Below the pieces are notes generated by a model. It saw only the letters and a program-made list of their open reading frames with translations. It did not search any database and was not told the DNA's origin. Below are positions 20,903-32,042 of a stretch of DNA of 64,000 bases, in pieces. Position 1 is the stretch's first letter; each line of letters opens with the position of its first letter. Both the position numbers and the translations under genes were made by a program. Source of the stretch: Sorex araneus (taxonomy: Eukaryota; Chordata; Mammalia; Eulipotyphla; Soricidae); assembly GCF_027595985.1 (NCBI RefSeq), contig NC_073303.1, positions 369,293,886-369,357,885 on the forward strand. The letters run 5' to 3'.

Positions 20903-21127
20903 GTAGGAAAGAGAGAGCAAAAGGGAATGCCCTGCCACAGAGGCGGGGTGGGGTGGAGGGAACGGGGTGGGGATGGTGGGAGGGATGCTGGGACCATTGG
21001 TGGTGGAAAATGGGCACTGGTGGAGGGATGGATACTCACCATTGTATAACTGAGATGCAAGCATGAAAGTTTGTAAGTCTGTAACTGTACCTCACGGTGA
21101 TTCGCTAATAAAAAAAATTTTTTTTAA
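20903..21127 (+). mobile_element. L1 3' end inserted in older L1
   Basis: Plus-strand short L1 tail (GGACCATTGGTGGTGGAAAA, TGTATAACTGAGATGCAAGC, CCTCACGGTGATTCGC, A/T tail). It is flanked by an 18-base duplication AGATAAATACTAACTTTT (20885-20902; one mismatch at 21128-21145). Confidence 0.92.
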
Positions 21128-21762
21128 AGATAAATAATAACTTTTAAAAGAGATGCTGATTTTTTTTTCTTGTAGAGATGTCCTTTTTTAATTGAGTGAG
21201 GTTCTGTAATTTACAATTAGCAGTTCTGTCAATGATGGTTTTTCAAGCACATAATTCCAACACCAAACCCACCAGGAGTTTACCCACCTCCCTGCCCCAA
21301 GGTCCTCAACACCCCTCCCTTCCACCCCCACCCTCACCCCAGCCAACTCAATTATGTGGGTCAGCTATCCCACTGAGTTGCCTTTGGCCTTTTGTTGCTC
21401 CATTGCTGTGTGTCTTCAAGTCCCTCATTGCTGTGTGCCTTCAAGTCCCTCATATGAGAGATCATTCTGGATCTGTCCCTTCTCTCGGGCTGATATCACT
21501 AGATATGATATCCTCTTGTTTCAACCACGTTGCTGCAAATGGCACAATTTTGTTCTTTCTTGGAGCTGCATAGTATTCCACTGTGTAAAGCACAGTTTCT
21601 TGATCCTTTTACTCAAGCAGATGGATCGTTTCCATATCTTGGCTATTGTACTAAGGGGTAACATTGGTGTGCACATATCTTTTGAATTCCTGCGTTTTTA
21701 TTTGGGGGATAGATGCAAGAGAGGCTATACTGGGTCATATGAGATTCTATTCCTAGTTTTTG

Positions 21763-22274
21763 TTTTTTTGGTTTTTGTTTTTTGCTTTTTTATTTATTTT
21801 TTATTTTTTTAAATTCTTTTATTGACTCACCATGTGGAAAGTTACAAAGCTTTCAGGTTTAAGTCTCGGTTATACAATGCTCAAACACCCATCCCTTCAC
21901 CAGTGCACATATTCCACCACCGAGAATCACGATATACCTCCCCCCTTCCCCCCACCTCCCCAGACCCCCACCCCGCATGTGTAACTGGTAAATTTCACTT
22001 TACTTTCACTTTACTTTGATTACATTCAATATTTAAAAGAAAAAAATTCACTATTATTGATTTGGAGTTTCTCCCCCCTAAAGTCGATCTGCTGAAAAGA
22101 AAGCATTTGGTAATTTGTTTTCCATTGCTGAGAATGAAGAGATATGAGGTCAGGAGGCTGCACTAGCAGCCTAGTTTTGGATTTCTGTATTTTAGTATTT
22201 TAGTAACTAAGTCCAGAGAAATGTCTGCCAGGAATCGCAACATTGTAAGCTTGTACCTCTCAGCTACTTTATAT
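21763..22274 (-). mobile_element. Young L1 3' end inserted in older L1
   Basis: Minus-strand copy with poly-T lead, then TTGACTCACCATGTGGAAAG, GGTTATACAATGCTCAAACA and further 3' UTR up to CTCAGCTACTTTATAT. It is flanked by the 15-base duplication TATTCCTAGTTTTTG (21748-21762 and 22275-22289), and the host L1 resumes exactly. Confidence 0.95.
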
Positions 22275-22429
22275 TATTCCTAGTTTTTGGACAGATCTCC
22301 TTAGTGCCTTCCACAGAGGCTGAGCCAGACGGCATTCCCACCAGTAATGGATGAGGGTTCTTTTAGCCCCACAACCCCACCGGCAGTGGGGTTTCCGGGC
22401 TTTTAAAAATATTTATAAGTCTTATTTAT

Positions 22430-22830
22430 CATTTTTTTCTTTATTTAAACACTGGTTTATAAAGTTGTTCATAACACAGTTATGATGGACATATTCCCAA
22501 CCCTGCAGCTGAAGACATCTTCCCTCCGCCACTGTCCCCATGTTCCAAATCAGACCCTAAGCCTTCCACACTAGCAGTCACAAAGTAATTTATTTTATAT
22601 TACTTGTTACAACTAAATGGCTCCTGGGGTTATCAAAAAGTAGTTCAGTGAAAGAGAATGTGTGACAAATTGTCTCATCTCACCGTGGGATCACCAGGTC
22701 TGAGGGGTGACCGAGCCTTTTGCTGCTAGTCGAGCCACCCGTGTAATTGTTTTTGTTCCTTGAGCTTGGTGGCTTCTGTGCTACTTTCCCATCAAATCTG
22801 GTGTGTCCCTGGGGCTGTCAGTTGTGGAAT
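22430..22830 (-). mobile_element. L1 3' UTR, minus strand
   Basis: TTATAAAGTTGTTCATAACA and CCAACCCTGCAG...CTTCCCTCCGCC resemble the copy at 50199-50650; the inner end is unclear. Confidence 0.6.
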
Positions 22831-23379
22831 TTTGTGGTGTCGCTGCAGGAACCCCAGGGTCTGGGCCGAGGGGGTTGCGTGGGGGTGGCTACGGGATGAG
22901 GCTGAGACTGCTGGTGCCTCTGGAATACAGGGCGGAGGGGCTGCCTGCCCTCACTGAGAAGACCCGGGAAGACCCCTGTACCCGGGATCGTCCTTGGGCT
23001 GGTGTCTCTGCAGAGGTCGGTCAGGAGGCAGGGGGGCTAGGGTGGGCGTGGCTGCCAGGCCTCAGCAGAGGGGGGACTTGGCCCGCCCACCTCCCAAGGG
23101 CATCCCTGAGCTTCAGCCAGAAAATCCGTGTGTCCCTGAATTTCAGTGGCTTGGCTGAGATTAGCATCTTTTCTGAGATTCAGTTGTGAGTCCATAGAGC
23201 TGGGCCCCAGACTTTGTCTTTAAACCATTATTAGACATGCTGATGGATTGATTATTCATGTTCAAGAAAATTCAGACATTGACGCATGTACTGTATAGCT
23301 TGTAACTGAGGCGTTTCCCCTTTTTATTTTATTTTCTATTTTTATTTATTTATTTTTTTTGCCATTGCTTCACCATTAT
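22831..23379. other. Unique stretch, GC-rich then AT-rich
   Basis: GC-rich to 23.1 kb; possibly inner 3' UTR of the adjacent L1. No gene was recognised. Confidence 0.4.
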
Positions 23380-23590
23380 CCACTTTCTTTTTTTTAAATT
23401 GAATCACTGTGAGATACAGTTACAAAGCTTTCATGTTTGAGTTTCAGTTATACAATAATTGAACACCCATCCCTCTACCAGTGCATATTCTCCACCACCC
23501 ATGTCCCCTGTATACCCTCTCTATCCAACCCTCCCCCTGCCTCTATGACAATTTACACCATATTCTCTGTCTACTTGGGCCCAGACTTTT
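23380..23590 (-). mobile_element. L1 3' end, minus strand
   Basis: AATCACTGTGAGATACAGTT, CAAAGCTTTCATGTTTGAGT, CACCCATCCCTCTACCAGTG and CCCTCCCCCTGCCTC are the inverted tail blocks. Confidence 0.85.
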
Positions 23591-23750
23591 TGACATGAGC
23601 CATTCTCACTGCCATGAGATAAGTCAGTGTTCTTACTTTGCATTTCCCTTATCATGAATGACAGTGAATGCTTTTTCATAGGGTTGTTGGTCGTCATTAT
23701 GCCCTTTTTGGTGAAAGTGTTGGTTCAAGGAGATGCTCATATTCTTTTTT
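23591..23750 (-). mobile_element. Old L1 ORF2 fragment, minus strand
   Basis: GAGCCATTCTCACTGCCATG, TTGCATTTCCCTTATCATGA match the inverted L1 ORF2 3' region. Confidence 0.7.
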
Positions 23751-23975
23751 CTTTTTCTTGTTTATTAATTAATTTATGTATTTATGTATTTATTTTTAAA
23801 ATTTATTTATGTTGCTTTTGAGCCACACTCAGCTGCTCGGGGCTTACTTCTGCTTCTGTGCTCAGGGATCACTCCGGGTGGACTCAGGGGACCAAGAGGG
23901 GTGCCAGGGATTGAACCTGGTTTAGCCGTGTGCAAAGCAAAAGCCCTACCTACTGTCCTATTGCTCCAGCCCCAA
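23751..23975 (-). mobile_element. SOR-like SINE in old L1
   Basis: Minus copy with (TTTA)-rich tail. The flanks share AGATGCT and ATATTCTT (about 23732-23749 and 23977-23991), an imperfect target-site duplication. Confidence 0.88.
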
Positions 23976-24924
23976 GATGCTGATATTCTTTAGCAGATTA
24001 TGCCTCTTGGTTTTCACGTGGTTTTCAGTCCCAAAATGGTGGCTCTCATGGAGGATGGAGAATGTCCACGACATTTTGCCAGAGCCATTTCTGGTGTTAT
24101 TATGGAGACAAACACTTTTGGGTCCTGATCTTTCTGTGCTAATTGCATGCTCTCTCTAAAACCTTTCAGAATTCATTTTTGATCTCAATGTCTTAAATTT
24201 GACAATATTGTGTTGTACTGTGGGGCATTCTTCATGCTAGTAACTCAGTGCTGAAGCCCAGGGAGTCGTGCCTCACAGTCATTTCAGAAAATTGTTCCCT
24301 TCCGTCCTTGCAATTGCAGATTGCCTGCCCTGTAGACTGACCTTCCTTAGTCACCGGATGGCATCCTGCCCACTGCCCGCTCATGCCGGCTGGTCCCTGC
24401 ATGAGGCATAGGTTGGAGTCACCGTGCACCTGAATATTTTTGTCCCCTTTCCTGTCTCTTAATCACGCTACAAGGCCCTAGACGGGAAGAGAGTGGGCCG
24501 GAGCTCACCAGTTCCTTCAGGCCTGTCTCAGCGCAGCTCTGGGGAGCACTGCTCACACCCGAGGGCCCAGCCCGCCAAGGTCTGGGGTGGTCTTGCCCCG
24601 CTGTCGAGGGTAATGACCAAGATGACGAGGCTGACAGCCGACACTGGCAGGACACATTGTAGGACCCGTGAACTTTGGGCACTGCAACCTCCACCACCTT
24701 TTCAGGCTCCCATGGTAACCCCCAGCAGGAAAAGGGGGCACAGAGCAGTGAAGCCATGTGCAGTCAGGTTGTGTGGCCGGAGGAGCTCAACTGATTGGTT
24801 AACGGTTCCAGCAGATAGAGTTTAGGCCAGGACTTGAACTGGGGAAGCAGCTCTGGGGGTCTTGGCTTACATAAACTCATGGTAGGTGAGGCTGATGATT
24901 ATATAATTGATATTCTTTTGTTAT
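23976..24924. other. Unique stretch
   Basis: Open frames on both strands at 24.4-24.8 kb have no family likeness; no repeats were recognised. Confidence 0.45.
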
Positions 24925-25095
24925 GACTTGCATTTTGGGTCACACTGGAGGTGCTCAGAGGCTTCTTCCTGCTCATGTTTGGAGGTCATTTGGGGTGGTG
25001 CTCGGGCGACCCCGTGATGCTAGGGATTGAATTCAGACTTCCCTCATGCAAAGGATGCTCTCGGTCCGCTGGGAAATCAATCTCTCTGGTCCCTG
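24925..25095 (-). mobile_element. Old SOR-like SINE
   Basis: GGGTCACACTGGAGGTGCTC, GCTAGGGATTGAATTCAG, CATGCAAAGGATGCTC, CTCTGGTCCC. Confidence 0.75.
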
Positions 25096-25209
25096 GAGAT
25101 TGAAAACATCAACCAAGAAAACAAATTCATACATTACTCTGCAACTTCAAAAGCAATTTCCCAGCGTCTTGTTCAGCCAGCAGCACCCCAGGAAGATAAC
25201 TCAAAGGCT

Positions 25210-25345
25210 TGAGCAGACGTCCTGCGTGAAGAGCTCCAGGCCCAATCACCGGCACCACCACATTAATCCCCCCCCCCCCAGCACTGAGCCAGGAGTAGCT
25301 CCCGAGTGCTGACGGGTGTGACCCCAGCACCCATCAACCAAACAG
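25210..25345 (+). mobile_element. Degraded SOR-like SINE with C-run
   Basis: GCCCAATCACCGGCACCACC, a run of 12 Cs, CACTGAGCCAGGAGTAGC and GACGGGTGTGACCC. Confidence 0.65.
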
Positions 25346-25953
25346 CAAAATCCCTAAGCCTGTCTGACTTCAGAAGTAACGTTAAGGAGCTCTGGGGCAT
25401 CTAGTGAGGTGCTGGCACTCTGGGTTGGTTGGTACTTGCTTCCACAGTCTCAGAGCCTTGGGACCCTGAGCTCGAGGCTTTCAATGCTTCATTTGGGTGA
25501 TTAGGAGCATTCACTCACATGTAATTCTGAGGAGAGGCATCATGAATGCAGTATAAATACTCAAAGGCAAGGTGTAAATGGTTTAAACCTCAGAGAGTGA
25601 GTCATGGTGCGTAGGTGTTGGGCTAACCACGGAGGCCAGTACGGAGCTTCCCGTTACCACAGTAACCGCAGCACTTGGGGTCCGGGGAGACAAGGACCAG
25701 GCAGGAGGGGGTGGGGGCTGCAGCCGCGGCTCCCGAGGGCTGTCAGGGAGGAGGAGGGGAACCGGTAAGGCACGAAGGCCAAGGCGGGCTTTTAGATGGG
25801 TCTCGTGAAGTGAGAACACTGCTACATGTTTCGCCCGGCTCCACGCTCCCCTAACGATCCCAGTCTCCCAAGGCAGGGAAGAAGCTTTGCTTTTTAATCC
25901 ACAAGAGATCCTGGAACAATGGGCATTCCTTGCCTGAGACACAAAGTAATCTG
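25346..25953. other. Unique stretch
   Basis: No gene or repeat was recognised. Confidence 0.45.
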
Positions 25954-26126
25954 ATTTTTTTTTTCTTTTTGGGTCACACCTGGCAATGCACAGGGCTTAC
26001 TCCTGGCTCTGCACTCAGAAATTACTCCTGGCGGTGCTCAGGGGACCATATGGGATGCTGGGAATCGAACCCAGGTCGGCCACGTGCAAGCCAACGCCTG
26101 ACCCGCTGTGCTATCGCTCCAGCCCC
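25954..26126 (-). mobile_element. SOR-like SINE, full length
   Basis: Near-consensus minus copy from the T-run through GGGTCACACCTGGCAATGC to GCTATCGCTCCAGCCCC. Confidence 0.95.
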
Positions 26127-26139
26127 AGAAATATGATTT

Positions 26140-26328
26140 TGGTTTTGGTTTTTTGTTTGTTTGTTTGTTTGTTTGTTTGTTGGCCACCCCCCGTGGAGCT
26201 CAGGGCTTACTCCTGCCTCTCCACCCAGGATCACTCCTGGTGGGGACCACATGGGGTTTCAGGGAGTGAACCCAGGTCGGCCACGTGCAAGGCAAGTGCT
26301 CTGCCCACTGTACTCTCATTCTGGCCCC
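26140..26328 (-). mobile_element. SOR-like SINE with (GTTT)n tail
   Basis: (TTTG)n on the 3' side, then GAGCTCAGGGCTTACTCC, GTGAACCCAGGTCGGCC, GCCCACTGTACTC. It lies only 13 bases from the preceding copy, in the same orientation. Confidence 0.88.
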
Positions 26329-26529
26329 TGGGAACCTGAATTTCTAGGCTTAGGAATACCAAGGGCGAAGGGAGGTCAGATGGCAGGCGGAGGCCACTGA
26401 GAGTGTGGTGGAGCGACATTCTGCCTGAAGGCAGGTTTCCCGGCAGAATCCCGTCCTCTTCCCTCTAGTCCTTCGGCTCCTGGTCTCACCGTCACCCTGC
26501 TGTCCTTGTACCATCAGCGGTTCTGCTGG

Positions 26530-26692
26530 GCCTTTTTGTTTGTTGGGGGGAGGGGCAGGGGCTAGGGACCTGGCAGTGCCCAGAGACTCCTCCTGGCTCA
26601 GTGCTCAGGGGACCACGTGGTGCCAGGATAGAAACCTGGGCCGCCTGCTTGCAAAGCAATCGCTCAGCCCATTTGACTCCCTCTCCAGGACC
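26530..26692 (-). mobile_element. Old SOR-like SINE
   Basis: GAGACTCCTCCTGGCTCAGT, GATAGAAACCTGGGCC, TTGCAAAGCAATCGCTC. Confidence 0.7.
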
Positions 26693-27677
26693 CGAGGGTC
26701 ACTCCACCCCAGGGTGACACTAAAGGAATCTCATGTTCTGAGCTAGGGTCATCAGTTACTGAAGGCTTTCGCATTTTATTGGCTTCCCAATTAGGAGTCT
26801 TTTGAGAGATAAAAGTTGGTGAATTAGGATCATTCTAACCACACAATCACCCATCCAGCTATTCACCTACCTTCTTTGTTCATTCCAAAAAGCTTATGCA
26901 GAGTGACCCGATGACCCAATGTGGAGATGGTGATGTGAGTGGTGAAGGGGGGGAGGGGAAGGGCCGAGGCACCCGGGAGGAGGGGGAGCAGGCAGGAATT
27001 CCTGGCCCTTCTGGGGCGCATTTCCGAGCAGAACACTGCTCTTCCCTCTGCCGGGATTTGATCCTGTCGCACTTTGGACTTTGGCCCGCGGGAGCGGAGC
27101 GACCCAACAGCAACCCCAGCCCACCCCGAGATTATGGTTCTGCGCGTTCCCCTCCCTCGAGGATGGTTCGAGCGGGACTGCTTGCCCGAGAACACCCCGT
27201 CCGCTTCTGTCTCCACCTGCTGTCACAGTGGGAGGCGGCTGCGTGCTGTTTATTCTTGGTCTCCGATGCGATCATCGTCCCACCAGCCTCCTCCCGAGCT
27301 CCCGGCCCCTTTGGGATGTCAGTCAGCCTCCCCGCTGCCTCCCTTCCCACCTGCCAGTCTCTGCCCCTGCCCATCACCCGCCCGCAGAACACCGTGGAAC
27401 CTGGCTGACCCACAGCTGGCCTCGTCCCCGGGCCCTGCGTGTTTGCCAGGGTGCCCGGGTCACCGTGCCAGCCTCAGCCTTCACCTTCCCGAGCCTCCAG
27501 GCTTCTCCATCAGCCACAGACTCCTTCAGCCTGGCCTGAGCCTCTCTGGGAAGGGCCCTGGCCCCAGACCGACCCCAACCGTAAGCATCCAGCTCTTTCC
27601 ACAGGTATTCCAGTCCCGCACCATGCTGTACGCCTGAAGCCGATATAAGGCCATGTGACAGGAAACCTCAATATAAT
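26693..27677. other. Unique C-rich stretch
   Basis: A small CpG cluster lies at 27060-27200; large overlapping frames here are compositional. No gene was recognised. Confidence 0.45.
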
Positions 27678-27857
27678 TTTTTTGGTTTTTTTGCTTTTTG
27701 GGTCACACCTGGTGATACACAGGGGTCACTCCTGGCTCTGCACCCAGGAATTACCCCTGGCAATGCTCAGGGGACCATATGGGATGCTGGGAATCGAACC
27801 CGGGTCGGCCGTGTGCAAGGCAAACGCCCTCCCCGCTGTGCCATGGCTCCAGCCCTG
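27678..27857 (-). mobile_element. SOR-like SINE, full length
   Basis: Minus copy flanked by CAATATAAT (27669-27677 and 27858-27866). Confidence 0.94.
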
Positions 27858-27866
27858 CAATATAAT

Positions 27867-28300
27867 GTTAAGGTACATGCAACTAAAACCTTTCTCTTTC
27901 TCTGCCTCACTCCCCTACTTATTCCTTAACTGCAGTGGTCCCCACGGCTTCATCCTCCACTTTGACTCCTCCACCGAGAAAAGGACCTGGATATCCCATT
28001 GCGCACTAGGTCGGGTCTGTGTCTGCCTGGACCAAAGTGCACCCTAAACTCTCCTTCCACCAGTCCTGACCGTAGACACAGCCCGCCACGAGGTGAGACC
28101 CCGAGGGTCACGCGCAACTCCTCTCTCCTCACCCTCACTCCCAGGGGCCCGTTCATTCCCGCCCAGCCTTCTGGGTGTTTCTTAAGTCAGTCCCATTTTC
28201 TCCAGCCTCATTCCCAGTCCCCAACCCAGGCTTGCATCCGTCTCTCTCTGACCGTTCTCTTGGGTCTTCTCCTGCAGCCCCTTTTGCCTCCCAACCGCCA
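27867..28300. other. Unique stretch
   Basis: No gene or repeat was recognised. Confidence 0.45.
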
Positions 28301-28314
28301 GAGAAATGGTCTTT

Positions 28315-28488
28315 ATTTTTATTTTGATTTGGGGGCCATATCTGGCAATGTTCAGGCATCACTCCTGGCTCTGCACTCAGGAATCACCTCTGGCTGTGCT
28401 CAGGGGACCATAAAGAGATGCCGGGACTCAAACCCTGTCGGCCTCATGCAAGGCAATGTCCTTGCCCACTGTACTATCTCTCCGGCCC
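28315..28488 (-). mobile_element. SOR-like SINE, first of two at one target
   Basis: Minus copy, GGGGGCCATATCTGGCAATG to CTATCTCTCCGGCCCC. The target-like sequence ending GGTCTTTA precedes it (28301-28314) and a related copy ending GTCTTTA follows it. Confidence 0.88.
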
Positions 28489-28504
28489 CGAGAGATTGTC
28501 TTTA

Positions 28505-28680
28505 TTTTATTTTATTTTGCTTTTTGGGTCACACCCAGCGATGCTCAGGGGTTACTCCTGGCTTTGCACTCAGGAATTACTCCTGGCGGTGCTTGGGGGA
28601 CCATATGGGATGCCGGGGATTGAACCTGGGTCAGTGGCGTGCAAGGCAAATGCCCTACTCGCTATGCTATGGCTCCAGTC
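28505..28680 (-). mobile_element. SOR-like SINE, second insertion into the same target
   Basis: Flanked by a perfect 17-base duplication CCGAGAGATTGTCTTTA (28488-28504 and 28681-28697), which includes the downstream target copy of the preceding SINE. Confidence 0.96.
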
Positions 28681-28697
28681 CCGAGAGATTGTCTTTA

Positions 28698-29279
28698 AAT
28701 GCAGCTACCCTGTAGCACTCCTGCTTCTGTCTTGGAGCTCATTCATTGATGGTTTCTACAGCCCTCAGCTGCCGGCCCCTCCTGCTCTGCTCCTGATCAG
28801 CGGCTGTGGGTGGGTGTGGCTTCCCCTGCATCCCCACGCCGTCTCCTCCCTCTGCCCGCACCCTTGCTGCCAGCCCCCATTCTCTGAGTTCCCAGCACAC
28901 ACTGGGGTCTGGTCCCGAGCTGTCAGCAAGTCCCTCTCCTTCGCCGGGCTGCAAGTGCCTAGCCACCTCCTGCCACGCAGTTGATCCTGAGCCTCGACGG
29001 CGTGAATGTGTGAATGCATAAATGACGGATGTGCAGATTTCTCCCTGTTTGGCAGGGAGGGATTGGCAAAGGAGAAATCAGAACCAACCCAGTGAGAGAA
29101 AAGCTTCTAGTGGAAAATATATTCCTGCCAGTTCATCTATTTGAGTTACGGTAATTATAGCATTTTGAAGAGCAGAGTTTGTACTTTATGAAATTCTAAA
29201 TCGGGAGGGGTTATTGGAGAACATCAACATCCAGTTTTTAACGTGCACTCACTTTAAAAAAAAAAAGTCGTTCTTTTCT
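28698..29279. other. Unique stretch
   Basis: No gene or repeat was recognised; AT-rich from 29.03 kb. Confidence 0.45.
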
Positions 29280-29416
29280 TGGGGGTGGGAGGTTTGGGGC
29301 CACGCCCAGTGATGCACAGGGGTCACTCCTGGCTCTGGGGTCAGGATTCACAAATGGAGCAAACCCCGGTCAACCGTGTGCAAGGCAAGTGCCCTCCCCA
29401 CTGTGCTCTGGCTCCC
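29280..29416 (-). mobile_element. SOR-like SINE with internal deletion
   Basis: GGGGCCACGCCCAGTGATGC, then a shortened body and CCCGGTCAACCGTGTGCAAG. Confidence 0.82.
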
Positions 29417-29446
29417 ACTCCGATGTTTGGTTCCAAAAGCACCTCT

Positions 29447-29655
29447 TTTTTTTTTTTTCTGCTGTTTGGGTCACACCCGACGATGCACAGGGGTTACTCC
29501 TGGCTCTGCACTCAGGAATCACTCCTGGCGGTGCTCAAGAGACCATATGGGATGCGGGGAATCGAACTACTCCATATGGGATGCGGGAAATCGAACCCGG
29601 GTTCGGCCACATGCAAGGCGAATGCCCTCCCCGCTGTGCTATTGCTCCACCCACC
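29447..29655 (-). mobile_element. SOR-like SINE with duplicated B-box segment
   Basis: A 25-base block (CCATATGGGATGCGG...AATCGAAC) occurs twice, at 29543-29567 and 29572-29596, separated by TACT and differing by one base. The flanks share CCAAAAG..CCT (about 29434-29445 and 29656-29668). Confidence 0.93.
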
Positions 29656-29668
29656 ACCAAAAGTGCCT

Positions 29669-30286
29669 GTTTCGGACTTAGCGACGGCTCCGCAAGCTCA
29701 GGCTCTGATCACACGCACGGGCCAGGTCCAGGCTTGCTCACAGGCTTCTCCTGGTTTGGTGACTGGGATCAAACCTGGGCCTCAGGGCAAAGGGTGTGGC
29801 CCAGCCTCTTGGACCATCTCTCAGCCTCTCGGCTTGTGTTTCTTCCATCGTTAGTGGACAATGAGCCTTACAATAGCTGGACCAGTTGACCTCAAACTAT
29901 TAAAATCTGATACTAAAATATCAGCTCAAGGGGCAAGAGCACAAACTTTTAACTCCAATCTGAAACTCAGCTAGACAGGAGGGGAGGGGAGAGGCGGGGA
30001 CGGGTCACATGGTCCCCAGCTGCTCCCTCTGCAGGATGGCCCAGGCTCCCTGGCACAGGCAGCTACAACCCGCACAGAAGGGCAGTGGGTTCACTTGCCT
30101 TGCTCACTCTTGCCGTTTCATGGATGGGTTGGTACGCAGTTGGAAGTATTAGGGATCAGGGAGACGGTGTGGTTTTAGGGCCATTTACCCAGGGCAATGT
30201 GCTTTGTAAGTCCTGTAAAATGTGGAACAAATTGGAAGGATTTCAGCACTCTCTGGACAGAGGGCTCATTTATTACTTTTTAAAGC

Positions 30287-30287
<1 letters not shown>
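29669..30287. other. Unique stretch, possible very old SINE trace
   Basis: GGGATCAAACCTGGGCC near 29765 hints at an old B box; otherwise nothing recognisable. Confidence 0.35.

Positions 30288-30365
<78 letters not shown>
30288..30365 (+). repeat. (GA)n microsatellite
   Basis: About 76 bases of pure GA, then a GGGGAGAGGG-like purine extension. Confidence 0.95.
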
Positions 30366-30367
<2 letters not shown>

Positions 30368-30589
30368 AGAGGGGAGAGGGAGATTAGGGACAAGTAAATC
30401 ATTTTCCTCCCCATAGCTGGTGAAAGAGAGAGAAGAGTGATGTCTAATCTTCCGGAGGTGACTCAGAAGAACAAAAGAGCAAGAGGTAGAACGAGGTTTG
30501 TGGCTACTGGGAATGAAACCCAGAGCACCGGGGAGTGGGCCCGGCCAGGACATGGGCCACGGGCAGTGCAGCGGTGATGCCACGATTAC

Positions 30590-30765
30590 GGATCCTGCTG
30601 ATGCTCCTACTACCAGTACTCTCAGTGCTATTGCTCCTAAAGTTACTCATGCGAATACAACTAATGCTGCACTACTAATACTCATCACGCTAATGCTAAA
30701 CTAATACTGCTGCTAAGAATCCTAATGCCTCTGATACTAATATAGTACTCACGCAAATGCTAACA
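30590..30765 (+). repeat. Degenerate CTAATACT-type short tandem repeat
   Basis: About 170 bases of imperfect repeats of ACTAATGCT/ACTAATACT/GCTACT, a decayed array of 6- to 9-base units unlike other repeats in the window. Confidence 0.75.
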
Positions 30766-30981
30766 GCATGAGCACTTGGACAGTTGGCTAATAGAATAAT
30801 AGGTCAGGACTTCCACAGTGGCTGGAAAGTTAGCTCCACGTCTGGGGAGCATCTGCAGAGGAGAGAGAGCTGCCAGCAGTGGCCCCGTGGGGAGGGCACC
30901 CAACAGCCCTAAGGATGGAGCTGAATAAAGAGATCCCCTGGGTAAGGCACTGGGTTCACCCCCTTCACCACCACTGCCCCG

Positions 30982-30982
<1 letters not shown>

Positions 30983-31024
<42 letters not shown>
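30983..31024 (+). repeat. (CA)n microsatellite
   Basis: About 20 uninterrupted CA units. Confidence 0.95.
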
Positions 31025-31029
<5 letters not shown>

Positions 31030-31257
31030 AGATCCACAGAAGTACTGGAAGGTCAGTCTGAAGCGGTGACTTCTCCTTTCTTATCAGTGTAGATGTCATC
31101 ACGTGCCCCGAGTGTCACCAATAAGATCCGAAGAACCATCGATCTCCGTGGGATGCAGCACAGAGTCAGGGCGAGGGTAGCTGAGCCGACCCCCCCCACA
31201 CCCCAGGATGGAGTCCAGGGACTTCAGGCAGTAATTTGGGGAGGGAGATCCATAGCT

Positions 31258-31375
31258 GGTGTTTCTCCGGACTTACTCCTGCCTCTGTGCTCAGGAGTCA
31301 CCTCTGCTTTGTGCTCGTACTCTGGGGACCAGGGTGGAGTCTGGGATCCAAATGGAGTCAGCCAGGAGTGATCTC
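31258..31375 (-). mobile_element. Old SOR-like SINE fragment
   Basis: ACTTACTCCTGCCTCTGTGC, CAGGAGTCACCTCTGC, GGGACCAGGGTGG. Confidence 0.6.
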
Positions 31376-31877
31376 GCCACCCAGGGACAACTGGCGATGT
31401 TGAGAAATGTTTCTGTTGCTGCATCCGCGAGGGAGAGGCGGGGTCGTGCGTCTCAGACTGATCAAGGGGAAAGGACCCCGCCCCACCAGCCCGCGAAGCA
31501 GCGGGGCATGGCCTGAATGCCAGCATCCATGGGACCACCCATGAACAGGATACGGTCTCTCCCGAATCTCACCAAGTCACGGAGCCCCTCTGGCAGCGTC
31601 GAGGTGCCAACTGCACCTTCTGAGGTGCCCTGAGGAGCGGCAAATAGGGTAGCAGGGATCCGGACATGAGGAGAGCGGGAGAAGGCTCCACGGGGGGCTC
31701 TGGCCTCCACACCGCAGAGCAGGTGAACTGCTGACCACCTGCCCAGCGTCCCGAGTACTAAAGGAGTAGGACACTGCCCCTCTCTATCCCTGTGTCCACC
31801 CCCACCCATGTCCACACGCGAACACACACACACACGTCTGTCTATCTATTTGTCTCTCCTTGTCTCTCTTTCTCTCT
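31376..31877. other. Unique stretch
   Basis: Nothing recognised except a short CA run near 31823-31834. Confidence 0.4.
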
Positions 31878-32042
31878 ACTTTTCAGGCCATACTCAGTGG
31901 TGCTCAGCGCTGACTCCTGTCTCAGTGCTCAGGGATCACTCCTGCAGGCTTGGGGCACTCTTTGGGGTGCTGGGGATAAAACCGAGATTAGCGGCATGCG
32001 CGGCAAGCACCCTGCCCGCTCTCCCGTCTCTCCCTCCAGCCC
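31878..32042 (-). mobile_element. SOR-like SINE, diverged
   Basis: GGCCATACTCAGTGGTGCTC, GATAAAACCGAGATTAGC, CCCTGCCCGCTCTCC, CCAGCCCC. Confidence 0.82.

Larger units (their letters stand above)
20490..22400 (-). mobile_element. Old L1, minus strand, carrying two younger L1 insertions
   Basis: TTATCCACTCATCTGCTGTT, CATATCTTGGCTATTGCAAA, AGAGGAATTGCTGGACCAGA and later GGACAGATCTCCTTAGTGCC, GGCATTCCCACCAGTAATGG are inverted L1 3' blocks. Interrupted at 20903-21127 (plus) and 21763-22274 (minus). It may represent more than one old insertion. Confidence 0.78.

Noticed and set aside
29279-29854. 191-codon frame with GYSWLCTQE- and GPYGMLGIEPGSA-like peptides
   Set aside because: The same peptide recurs in many frames over the window because the antisense strand of the SOR SINE is open; it is transposon translation, not a gene.
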